A model generated the notes under the pieces. It was not told the DNA's origin and ran no database searches. It saw only the letters and a program-made list of their open reading frames with translations. Below are positions 1-6,152 of a stretch of DNA of 7,653 nucleotides, one piece after another (the first letter of the stretch is position 1; each line of letters starts with the position of its first letter). The DNA comes from Bauldia sp. (GTDB lineage: Bacteria > Pseudomonadota > Alphaproteobacteria > Rhizobiales > Kaistiaceae), in the NCBI GenBank assembly GCA_020442095.1, contig JAGRKY010000064.1, positions 1 through 7,653 of the forward strand, given 5' to 3'. Made by a program: the position numbers and the translations under genes.

Positions 1-234
1 GACGCGGTCTATGCCTATATGGACGCGGCGATCTCCGCCCAGGCCCAGACCGAACTGACGGCGCCGCCGATCGAGCTCTTCCCGACCAACAGCGACGTCG
101 AGCTCACCGACAGCATCAAGCGGTTCGTCACCAAGGACCAGGTGAAGGACTTCGTCTATCTCGACTGGGTCGCGGTGGCGAAGAACCGGGAAGAGTGGAC
201 CAAGGCCTACGATCGCGCCATCAAAGGCCAATGA
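1..234 (+). CDS. ABC transporter substrate-binding protein, C-terminal fragment (5' end outside window)
   Basis: This is an open frame from base 1 to TGA at 232-234, giving the last 77 residues of a longer protein. It has no start of its own, and the internal ATG at 19 is not a credible start. The fragment contains a PTNSDVELTD-like segment, then a helical KRFVTKDQVKDFVYLDW stretch, then a WTKAYDRAIKG end. This resembles the C-terminal lobe of periplasmic spermidine/putrescine-type (PotD/PotF-like) binding proteins. Its role would be to capture solute in the periplasm and deliver it to the two permeases that follow. The stop codon overlaps the next start (ATGA at 231-234), so the genes are translationally coupled. 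The assignment rests mainly on the adjacent permeases and the tail pattern. The ligand pocket lies outside the window, so the substrate cannot be inferred. Confidence 0.82.
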   Translation, partial: DAVYAYMDAAISAQAQTELTAPPIELFPTNSDVELTDSIKRFVTKDQVKDFVYLDWVAVAKNREEWTKAYDRAIKGQ

Positions 235-1073
235 TCAGGTCACTCACCTCAAGCGGCCTGCCCTTCCTGCTGCCGATGCTGCTGCTGTCTCTCGGCGTCT
301 TCATCGTGCCGTTCGGAGTGCTGGCCGCCTACAGCCTGACGGCCGGGGACAACCCCGGCCTGTTCGGCAACTACGCGGCCTTCCTCGCCGACCCCTTCAA
401 CGTTGCCGTGGTGATCGACACGATCGTGCTCGCGGTGCTGGTCACCATCGCGGCGACCTTCGTCGGTACCCCGATCGCGCTGCTCTACTGGCATGGCGGG
501 CCGCTGGTCCGGCAGGTCGTGATCTTCCTGACCCTGATGCCGCTCTTGACCAGCAACGTCGTCAGGACCTTCGCCTGGATCGTGCTGCTCGGCCGGGAAG
601 GGCCGCTCGTCGCGATCTCCAACGCGCTCGGCCTGACCGCCGAGCCGACGACCTTCATGTTCACCGAGGGCGGGCTGATCTTCGCCCAGACGCAGATCGA
701 GCTGCCGCTGCTGGTGCTGCCACTGATCGCGGTGCTTTCCCGCATCGACCGGCGCCTGGTGGAAGCGGCGGAAATCGCCGGCGCGGGGCCATGGCGGATC
801 CTGTGGACGGTGCTGCTGCCGCTGGCGCTTCCCGGCTACATCGCCGGCTGGATCCTCGTCTTCGCCAGCGCGACGACCAACTTCGTCACGCAGACCTCGA
901 TCGGCGGGGCGGCGCATATCTACCTTCCCCAGTTCGTCTATCGCGAGGTCAGCGTCCTGTTCGACTGGCCAAGCGCGGCGGCCATCTCGATGATCCTCGT
1001 CGTCTCGACCGGCAGCGTCATGCTGGCGCTCGCCATGCTGGCGCGTCATCCAAGGTTGGTGGGAAATGTCTGA
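231..1073 (+). CDS. ABC transporter permease, PotB/PotH-like
   Basis: A 280-residue inner-membrane permease of the polyamine/iron-type importer class. The ATG at 231 is chosen because it overlaps the upstream stop as ATGA and leads straight into the first membrane helix (residues about 10-34). The in-frame ATG at 195 would add 12 residues read out of frame from the binding-protein gene. About six hydrophobic segments are visible (near 10-34, 58-86, 95-121, 155-171, 195-215 and 249-271). The cytoplasmic EAA loop that contacts the ATPase is clear: EAA at 178-180, Gly184 and LP at 196-197. The last 8 bases overlap the second permease gene. Together with the next gene it would form the translocation pore. 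The family assignment is strong. The substrate is unknown, because polyamines, amino acids, phosphonates and other solutes are all imported by relatives. Confidence 0.93.
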   Translation: MIRSLTSSGLPFLLPMLLLSLGVFIVPFGVLAAYSLTAGDNPGLFGNYAAFLADPFNVAVVIDTIVLAVLVTIAATFVGTPIALLYWHGGPLVRQVVIFLTLMPLLTSNVVRTFAWIVLLGREGPLVAISNALGLTAEPTTFMFTEGGLIFAQTQIELPLLVLPLIAVLSRIDRRLVEAAEIAGAGPWRILWTVLLPLALPGYIAGWILVFASATTNFVTQTSIGGAAHIYLPQFVYREVSVLFDWPSAAAISMILVVSTGSVMLALAMLARHPRLVGNV

Positions 1074-1890
1074 ACGGTGGCGCTCGCGAACCTCGTCCGC
1101 GACCTACAGGATCCTCGTCTACGGGGTCGGCGGCCTCAGTCTCGTCTGCCTCGTCGCGCCGGTTGTGGTGGCGCTCATCCTGTCGTTCACCTCGGCACAG
1201 ACGCTGCAGTTTCCGCCGCCGGGCCTTTCGCTGCAGTGGTACGCCCGGCTGGTCGACCCGGCCGACTCGGGCCAGATCCATGTCGCAGCATGGAACTCGA
1301 TCAAGATCGCCTTCCTCGCGGTGCTGGTGTCGCTCGCCTTCACCGTGCCGGCCAGTTACGGGCTGGCGCGAATCCGGCGCCGGCTCGCCAACAGCCTCGA
1401 GCCGATGCTGCTCGCGCCGCTCGTCCTGCCGAGCCTCGTCTTCGGCATCGCGCTGCTGATCACCGCGAGCCTGCTCGGCTTCCGGCCTTCGGTGCTGCTG
1501 GTCGTGATCAGCCATGTCGTCGTCTTCGGCCCGCTGATGTTCCGCACGACCTCCGGCATCGCCAACCGTCTCGACCCGAGCCTGGAGGAGGCTTCGACGC
1601 TGCTCGGGGCGTCGCGCCTCGGCACCTTCCGGCGCATCGTCCTGCCGCTGCTGGTGCCGGGCGTCCTCGCCGGCGGGTTCCTCATCTTCGTCCAGTCGAT
1701 CGACAATGTCTCGATGACGCTGTTCCTGGCGCCGCCGGGAACCACCGTGCTGCCGCTGCGCATGTATGCCATGCTCGAGCAGCAGCTCGACCCGCGCATC
1801 GCCGCGATATCGGGGGTGCTGATCCTCGTCTCCCTTGTGGCGCTGATCGCGGTGCAGAAGCTCGCGCCGCTGTTGCGCGACAACAAGTGA
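1066..1890 (+). CDS. ABC transporter permease, PotC/PotI-like
   Basis: A 274-residue inner-membrane permease, the partner of the preceding gene, which it overlaps by 8 bases (1066-1073). The first helix covers about residues 14-41. It is followed by a periplasmic segment with the PotC-type pattern SFTSA...FPPPGLSLQWYARL (residues 40-62). The EAA loop reads EEA at 174-176, Gly181 and LP at 193-194. The C-terminal half has the VQSIDNVSMTLFL and LPLRMYAMLEQQLDP blocks (around 209-243) seen in PotC-like proteins. The length is normal for the family. The ATPase that should energise the pair is not downstream in this window and is expected upstream of the binding protein. The next gene starts 16 bases after the stop, so all are probably on one transcript. 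Confidence 0.93.
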   Translation: MSERWRSRTSSATYRILVYGVGGLSLVCLVAPVVVALILSFTSAQTLQFPPPGLSLQWYARLVDPADSGQIHVAAWNSIKIAFLAVLVSLAFTVPASYGLARIRRRLANSLEPMLLAPLVLPSLVFGIALLITASLLGFRPSVLLVVISHVVVFGPLMFRTTSGIANRLDPSLEEASTLLGASRLGTFRRIVLPLLVPGVLAGGFLIFVQSIDNVSMTLFLAPPGTTVLPLRMYAMLEQQLDPRIAAISGVLILVSLVALIAVQKLAPLLRDNK

Positions 1891-1906
1891 CCGGGGATCG
1901 CAAGCC

Positions 1907-2416
1907 ATGACCTCTCCCACCGGACGCTACGTCAAGGAGGCAAGGACCCTGACCCTCGCCGGCGGCCTCGCCGTGCTGAATGCCGCCATCGCCGAGGCCG
2001 AGCGGATCGGCCAGCCGATGTGCATCTCGGTCGTCGATACCGGCGGCAACCTCCTCGCCTTCGGCCGCATGGACGGCTCCAAGGCGCTGTCGGTGATCTC
2101 CACCCGCAACAAGGCGGTGACGGCGGCGCTGTCGAACGAGCCGACGGGCGGCGCGCATGCCGATGTCGAGCTTCAGGTGACGCTGGCGCAGGAGAACAAG
2201 TGGACCAACCTGATCGGCGGGCTTCCGATCCGCGTCGACGGGTTCGTGCTCGGCGCGGTCGCCGCGGGTTCGGGCACGGGCACGCAGGACCTCGCCGTCG
2301 CCCGCGCCGGCGCCGCCGCGATCGAGGGCGCCGACATGTTTCCCGACTTCACGCCGATGGGCGCCGAGGATACGGGCATCATCCGCGGTTCGCACCCGCA
2401 CACCATTCGTGGGTGA
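1907..2416 (+). CDS. GlcG/HbpS family protein (DUF336 type)
   Basis: A 169-residue soluble protein of the GlcG/HbpS family. Recognisable blocks are a first helix (LAVLNAAIAEAERIG, about 21-35), the core SVVDTGGNLLAFGRMDG (41-57) with Asp44, Gly46-Gly47 and Arg54-Met55-Asp56, the ...STRNKAVTAA helix (65-74), GGLPI (104-108) and a Gly-rich turn GAVAAGSGTG followed by QDLAVARAGAAAI. Family members include the haem-binding HbpS of Streptomyces and GlcG of the glycolate locus. Many occur next to catabolic or transport operons without a proven role. No signal peptide is seen, so it is probably cytoplasmic. A GGGGA ribosome-binding site precedes the ATG. The C-terminal extension SHPHTIRG is His-rich but short. 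Haem binding here is only a family possibility. Confidence 0.88.
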   Translation: MTSPTGRYVKEARTLTLAGGLAVLNAAIAEAERIGQPMCISVVDTGGNLLAFGRMDGSKALSVISTRNKAVTAALSNEPTGGAHADVELQVTLAQENKWTNLIGGLPIRVDGFVLGAVAAGSGTGTQDLAVARAGAAAIEGADMFPDFTPMGAEDTGIIRGSHPHTIRG

Positions 2417-2488
2417 GCGTAAGTTGCCGGCGGGCGCGTCCTTGTGGCATGCGACGTGCTTCGCTCTGCAGCCGATCGGGACATCCGG

Positions 2489-3163
2489 ATGACACCTGCC
2501 GACCACACGCGCTTCGACTTTTCGACGCTGACGGCGCGCGAGCGCTACAAGCTGCTGATCGGCACGGTGATCCCGCGGCCGATCGCGCTCGCCACGACGA
2601 TCAGCACCGACGGGCGGCACAATGCCGGGGCCTTCAGCTTCTTCAACGTGCTGACCCACGACCCGGCGATCGTCGCGATCGGCATCGAGAATTATGCCGA
2701 CATGCGGATGAAGGACACGGCGCGCAACATCCGCGAGACCGGCGAGTTCACCGTGCATATCGTCGACGACGCGCTGGCCGAGCGGATGGAGATCTGCGCG
2801 ATCAAGTTCGGTCCCGAGGTCGACGAGCTTGCCGAAGCGGGCCTCGCGACCACGGCCGGGACTTTCGTGCGCAGCCCGCGGATCCTCGATGCGCCAGCGG
2901 CGCTCGAATGCCGGCGGACGATGACGCTCGAGGTCGGTCCGGCGCGGGAGATCGTGCTCGGCGAAGTGCTGGGCCTGTTCGTGCGCAGCGATCTGGTCGA
3001 CCCGTCGAACCTCCACATCGACCAGATCGGCATGGACGCGATCGGCCGCCTCGGCGGGCATCTTTATGCGCGGACGCGCGACCAGTTCGAGATCGTCACC
3101 AGGACACCCGAAGCGTGGATGACGGAAAAGGACGCCGCGAAGGCGGATAGCGACGACCGGTAG
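2489..3163 (+). CDS. flavin reductase-like, FMN-binding split-barrel protein
   Basis: A 224-residue protein of the flavin reductase-like family (the DIM6/NtaB group). Visible marks are the PRPIA block (29-33), NAGAFSFFN (45-53) with the preceding TTISTDG strand, the KDTARNI...GEF segment (75-87) and the C-terminal IGRLGGHLY motif (185-193), all typical of the FMN-binding barrel. Members reduce free flavin with NAD(P)H for two-component oxygenases, or carry out other FMN-dependent reactions. Which applies here cannot be told. The ATG at 2489 is chosen because conserved sequence begins soon after it. An upstream GTG at 2444 would add 15 residues without family character. It lies 72 bases after the GlcG-like gene, on the same strand, and is probably the last gene of the transport operon. 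No oxygenase partner that needs free reduced flavin is in the window. The downstream monooxygenase carries its own FAD site. Confidence 0.88.
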   Translation: MTPADHTRFDFSTLTARERYKLLIGTVIPRPIALATTISTDGRHNAGAFSFFNVLTHDPAIVAIGIENYADMRMKDTARNIRETGEFTVHIVDDALAERMEICAIKFGPEVDELAEAGLATTAGTFVRSPRILDAPAALECRRTMTLEVGPAREIVLGEVLGLFVRSDLVDPSNLHIDQIGMDAIGRLGGHLYARTRDQFEIVTRTPEAWMTEKDAAKADSDDR

Positions 3164-3224
3164 GCGTGCACGGCATCCCGCCGCCGCGCCAGGAACCGGC
3201 CGCCGCCACTTTCCGTGGATCCCA

Positions 3225-3243
3225 GGCTGCCGCGATGGCAGCC
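3225..3243. terminator. hairpin in the convergent gap after the transport operon, possible terminator
   Basis: A perfect 7-base inverted repeat (GGCTGCC, loop GCGAT, GGCAGCC) lies in the 96-base gap between the stops of two convergent genes. The position fits a transcription stop for both. There is no T-tract on either side, so it is not a canonical intrinsic terminator. It may act only as a 3'-end stabilising hairpin. Confidence 0.35.
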
Positions 3244-3259
3244 GGGCTATGGCGCGGTC

Positions 3260-4048
3260 TCAGATCACGAGATCGCCGACCGTGAAATCGTGGTGGTCGA
3301 TAACGGCATTCTTGGTGACCTTGGCGAAGAGCACCTGTTTGTCCCCGCCCTTGCCGTCGTCGTCGTAGAACAGCTTGTTCCCCTTGCGGATGATGTGATC
3401 GTTGCCGTCGTGGGCCTTCTTGCCTTCGAAATATTCCTTCTTGCCGACCTTCACCCCGACCGCCGGGAAGATGTCCTTGTCGAGGAAGATCGAGTCCTTC
3501 TTGTGCTTGAAGTCCATGATATTGTCGGCATTCGCCGCGCCGAGCGTATCGGCGAAGACGAAGACATCCTTGCCGCCTCTGCCGAACAGGTCGTCCTGGC
3601 CGGGCCCGCCGGAGAGGGTGTCGTCGCCCTTGCCGGCGTCGATAGTGTCATTCCCGGCGAAGGCGAAGAGCACATCGTCGAAGGGCGATCCGTTCAGCGT
3701 GTCGTCTCCGCTGAAGATCGATGCCGGGAATGTGTCGAGTTTCCCGTTGTCCTGCGCGTCCGCCCACAGATTCTCGATCGGGGCGCTGAGGCCGGTAATG
3801 CTGTATGCCGGATTGCCGGACCTGAGCACGGTGATCGAACTCATCGGTCCGCTGACCACCACGCCGCCGGCAAACACATAGGTGCCGGGCATGTCGATGT
3901 CGTTGTCGCCGAAGCGATAGTGGATATCGCTGGGCCCGTGGACATATGCGCCCTGCATGGTGATGGGGTTGTAGGTGTCGCCGGTGATCGGTTCGAGTTC
4001 CGGAAGCGCCCGTGTGTCGACGCTCTGGTCCGCATTGAGAATTGCCAT
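3260..4048 (-). CDS. small RTX calcium-binding protein with an unknown N-terminal module
   Basis: A 262-residue acidic protein. Residues 1-110 form a Gly/Val/Ile-rich, probably beta-rich module that I do not recognise, with blocks such as GTYVFAGGVVVSG and ITVLRSGNPAYSITGLS. Residues 113-160 carry RTX nonapeptides (GDDTLNGS, GNDTIDAGKGDDTLSGG, GQDDLFGRGGKD) that bind Ca2+ in a beta-roll. Residues 161-262 form an RTX-associated C-terminal tail starting DVFVFADTL and ending DLVI, clearly homologous to the tail of the protease at 6153-7298. There is no N-terminal signal peptide, and the repeats plus C-terminal tail fit secretion by a type I (ABC/MFP/TolC) system that is not in the window. The start at 4048 is supported by AGGAG at 4057-4061, 8 bases upstream. 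It diverges from the monooxygenase. No catalytic residues are evident, so the role could be structural, surface or lectin-like, but this is open. Confidence 0.86.
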   Translation of the reverse strand: MAILNADQSVDTRALPELEPITGDTYNPITMQGAYVHGPSDIHYRFGDNDIDMPGTYVFAGGVVVSGPMSSITVLRSGNPAYSITGLSAPIENLWADAQDNGKLDTFPASIFSGDDTLNGSPFDDVLFAFAGNDTIDAGKGDDTLSGGPGQDDLFGRGGKDVFVFADTLGAANADNIMDFKHKKDSIFLDKDIFPAVGVKVGKKEYFEGKKAHDGNDHIIRKGNKLFYDDDGKGGDKQVLFAKVTKNAVIDHHDFTVGDLVI

Positions 4049-4259
4049 TCCCTTCGCTCCTGTTGCGACGCTATCGTGTTTGAGGAGATGGCTGCCCCGA
4101 TGTTGCCGGGGTCAACGAAACCCCGATCTCCGACCGCCGGAGTCATCTCGCAATTGACGCTTGGCTGTTTCAACCTGCGATGGCCAATCTACACCAGAGC
4201 CAGCCGACCGGATATCGGCATCTGCTCGGGGGGAGCATGCCGGGCGGGGGCGTGAAGCC

Positions 4260-4299
4260 GCCCAACAGCGGCACGTTTGGGTTGCGCAATCTGTTGGGC
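4260..4299. promoter_or_regulatory. 9-base dyad, candidate operator upstream of the monooxygenase
   Basis: GCCCAACAG (4260-4268) and its exact reverse complement CTGTTGGGC (4291-4299) are separated by 22 bases. The interval also holds the 8-base palindrome TTGCGCAA (4282-4289). The right arm sits in the spacer of the promoter candidate just before its -10 hexamer, where a bound regulator would block or position RNA polymerase. No regulator gene is in the window. It could instead be an RNA hairpin if transcription starts further upstream. Confidence 0.45.
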
Positions 4300-4305
4300 T
4301 ATGTT
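4277..4305 (+). promoter_or_regulatory. candidate promoter of the monooxygenase gene
   Basis: TTGGGT (4277-4282) and TATGTT (4300-4305) are spaced by 17 bases, about 95 bases upstream of the monooxygenase ATG. The match to the sigma-70 consensus is partial (3 of 6 and 4 of 6). It is supported by the spacing, the position and the overlap with the dyad. Confidence 0.3.
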
Positions 4306-4400
4306 TTTCGCGGAGCGGGTCCTGCCCCGGCTATGACCTTCCGGTTCACGCGAATCTCAGCCCGCAGCCTCGATCTTCGCAGGTAGGAGAACGGTATTTC

Positions 4401-5984
4401 ATGTCCGGTGATCCAATCCTGATCGTGGGCGCAGGCCCGGCCGGACTTGTCCTGGCCATCGAACTCACCCGTCGCGGAGTCGCGTGCCAGATCATCGATC
4501 ATCGAGCGCCGGACCTTCCCCAGGATCGCGCCGCCTTCGTCAAATCCCGGTCGCTGGAAATTTTCGCGTCATACGGTCTGGCCGATGCGTTTCTGCAGCG
4601 CGGTCATGTGATCAACGGCTTCGGTTTCCATTCCGGGGGCGCCGAGGCCACGTCCTACCGGATCAACACCATCGACAGTCCCTTTCCGTACTTCCTGGGT
4701 ATCTCCGAAAGCGAGACGGAGAACCTGCTTGCCGGGAAGCTGGAACAGGTCGGTGGCGCGGTCGAGCGCGGTGTGAAGCTCGTCGACCATCATGAAGAAT
4801 CCGACGGTCTCGTCGCGCGCCTCAGCACGGTCAGCGGTGACCACACGCGCAAATTCGGATGGATAGTCGGTGCCGACGGCCTGCACAGCACGGTTCGTCA
4901 AGCGGCCGGGATTCCGTTTCCGGGCCACGATTACCCGTTGCGCTGGGGCGTGGTGGACGGCCGCCTCGCGAACTGGAGCCATGCCGGGGACATGGTCGCG
5001 GTCCAGTTTTCACCACTCATCTACGCGGCGCCGGTCGGCACGGGCCGCAGGCGCATCTACTTCCGCGCCGACCCTGACGCGGAAGCCGGGGTTGCGGCCG
5101 TCAATCGGATGATCGCCGCGCTTGGTCCGGGCGTCGAACTCCGCGACGCGGATACGCCGCAGCTGTTCCACTCCCACTGCAAGGTCGCTCCGACGTTTCG
5201 ATCGGGCCGCGTGCTTCTGACCGGAGACGCCGCTCACGCGATCAGCCCGACGCAGGCCCATGGAATGAACACCGGTATCCAGGATTCGTTCAATCTCGGT
5301 TGGAAGCTCGCCCTGGTCGCCAAGGGACTGGCGCCCGAGAGCCTGCTTGACACGTACGACGCCGAACGACGGCCGGTCGCCGAGCTCGTGGCGAAGACCG
5401 GGGACGATGCGGAGAGCTTCGTCGCCAGGGGCGACCCCGAAGCGATCGAAACGATCACCCGGGTCCTGTCCGACAGTGAACAGCGCCACCAGATGGCGAC
5501 CGATGAGGCGGAAGTCGCCTACGTCTATGGCGGCAGCCCGATTGTCGAGAACGTGGGGGCGCCGACGGCGGCGTCCGGCGCCACCGAGGCGGGGTGTCGC
5601 GTCGGCGACGCCTCGGGCCTCGTGACGGGCAATGGCTCGGAGACGAAGACGCTCCACGAAGTCATTTCGCATGTCGGTCATACGGTGTTCCTGCTCGCTG
5701 GCGATGCCGACCAGGAACAGATCGAAGACGGCTTGGCGCTGATCCGTGCGGCGACCGATCGATACGGAGGTCACCTCAAGGCGTATCTGGTCCACACAAA
5801 CGAAATCGAGACAAAGCCGGAGGTGCCGGAGCTGCTCTTTGACAGGGCGGGCGCAGCGCACGCCCGGCTGGGGCCTGCCGGCAACAGTCTGGCCGTGGTG
5901 CGACCCGACGGCCACCTCGGCCTGAGATGCGTGCCACCATCGCCCGCGGCGCTCGACCGCTATCTTTCGAATACCTTTGCCTAG
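4401..5984 (+). CDS. FAD-dependent monooxygenase, aromatic-hydroxylase (PheA/TfdB/RdmE-like) class
   Basis: A 527-residue class A flavoprotein monooxygenase, expected to hydroxylate an aromatic or polyketide-like substrate with NAD(P)H and O2. Three family fingerprints are intact: the Rossmann GxGxxG as GAGPAG (10-15) with Asp33 at the end of the second strand for the FAD ribose, the DG motif (Asp159-Gly160 in IVGADGLHSTVR) and the GD motif (Gly275-Asp276 in LLTGDAAHAISP), followed by QAHGMNTGIQDSFNLGWKLA. The C-terminal region from about 410 resembles the thioredoxin-like domain of phenol hydroxylase relatives and ends with LAVVRPDGHLGLR. The ATG at 4401 is preceded by AGGAGA at 4385-4390 and begins directly at the FAD strand. 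An in-frame ATG at 4161 would add 80 unrelated residues. It stands alone on this strand, diverging from one RTX gene and converging on the other. The substrate cannot be inferred. Confidence 0.93.
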   Translation: MSGDPILIVGAGPAGLVLAIELTRRGVACQIIDHRAPDLPQDRAAFVKSRSLEIFASYGLADAFLQRGHVINGFGFHSGGAEATSYRINTIDSPFPYFLGISESETENLLAGKLEQVGGAVERGVKLVDHHEESDGLVARLSTVSGDHTRKFGWIVGADGLHSTVRQAAGIPFPGHDYPLRWGVVDGRLANWSHAGDMVAVQFSPLIYAAPVGTGRRRIYFRADPDAEAGVAAVNRMIAALGPGVELRDADTPQLFHSHCKVAPTFRSGRVLLTGDAAHAISPTQAHGMNTGIQDSFNLGWKLALVAKGLAPESLLDTYDAERRPVAELVAKTGDDAESFVARGDPEAIETITRVLSDSEQRHQMATDEAEVAYVYGGSPIVENVGAPTAASGATEAGCRVGDASGLVTGNGSETKTLHEVISHVGHTVFLLAGDADQEQIEDGLALIRAATDRYGGHLKAYLVHTNEIETKPEVPELLFDRAGAAHARLGPAGNSLAVVRPDGHLGLRCVPPSPAALDRYLSNTFA

Positions 5985-6094
5985 AGCGCGCCGGCCGGCT
6001 GAAACGGCGATTGCCTGCTCGGCACCCGGGTGGCGGCGTTGGCAGCGACGCATCAGCAAGTGCTCTGCGAATTCCTCGTTTTCAACGCGATCGG

Positions 6095-6133
6095 CGAAAA
6101 TAAACCGTCGGCGATCGAGCGCCGAGGGCTTTT
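6095..6133. terminator. candidate bidirectional terminator between the monooxygenase and the RTX protease
   Basis: A hairpin stem TCGGCG (6108-6113) and CGCCGA (6120-6125) with loop ATCGAG lies in the 168-base gap between convergent genes. On the + strand it is followed by GGGCTTTTCG. On the - strand it is followed by CGG and then TTTATTTTC. Both readings therefore end in a T-rich tract. The stem is only 6 pairs. A separate 10-base palindrome GCCGGCCGGC (5990-5999) lies just after the monooxygenase stop. Confidence 0.5.
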
Positions 6134-6152
6134 CGTCTGGCGATAGCCTCCT

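Larger units (their letters stand above)
4049..4400. other. divergent intergenic region between RTX protein 1 and the monooxygenase
   Basis: A 352-base stretch with no convincing gene. An open frame continues upstream of the monooxygenase start to an ATG at 4161, but its translation there is unlike any family sequence. The region should hold promoters for both flanking genes. It contains competing short hairpins near the RTX gene (CGGGGT at 4107-4112 pairs with ACCCCG at 4120-4125), a GGGCGG/CCGCCC pair (4242-4247 and 4258-4263), and the long-spaced dyad and promoter candidate listed separately. Confidence 0.7.

Noticed and set aside
1018..3061. Long open frames on the - strand opposite the transport operon (up to 459 codons)
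   Set aside because: They are Arg/Asp/His/Gln-rich translations typical of antisense frames in high-GC genes. The + strand frames carry clear family motifs, so these are shadows.
3541..3711. The repetitive DNA of the RTX regions as a CRISPR or satellite array
   Set aside because: The repetition follows codon-level GGxGxD nonapeptides with degenerate DNA, explained by RTX protein repeats.
3215..4255. A 346-codon + strand frame opposite RTX protein 1
   Set aside because: It is Val/Asp/Glu-rich low-complexity translation opposite the Gly-Asp repeats. The - strand product has real RTX motifs and a good ribosome-binding site.
4161..4400. N-terminal extension of the monooxygenase from ATG 4161
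   Set aside because: The extra 80 residues have no family character, while the FAD-binding strand begins right after ATG 4401, which has AGGAGA upstream. The extension also crosses the dyad and promoter candidate.
5275..5295. AGGATTCG inside the monooxygenase, resembling part of the tRNA T-arm, considered as an attachment-site copy
   Set aside because: Only 8 bases match and they lie within conserved coding sequence, as expected by chance. No longer duplicate of the tRNA end was found.
2489..5984. The flavin reductase-like protein as the reductase partner of the FAD monooxygenase
   Set aside because: The monooxygenase belongs to the single-component class with its own NAD(P)H/FAD cycle, and the genes are separated by an opposite-strand gene, so there is no reason to pair them.
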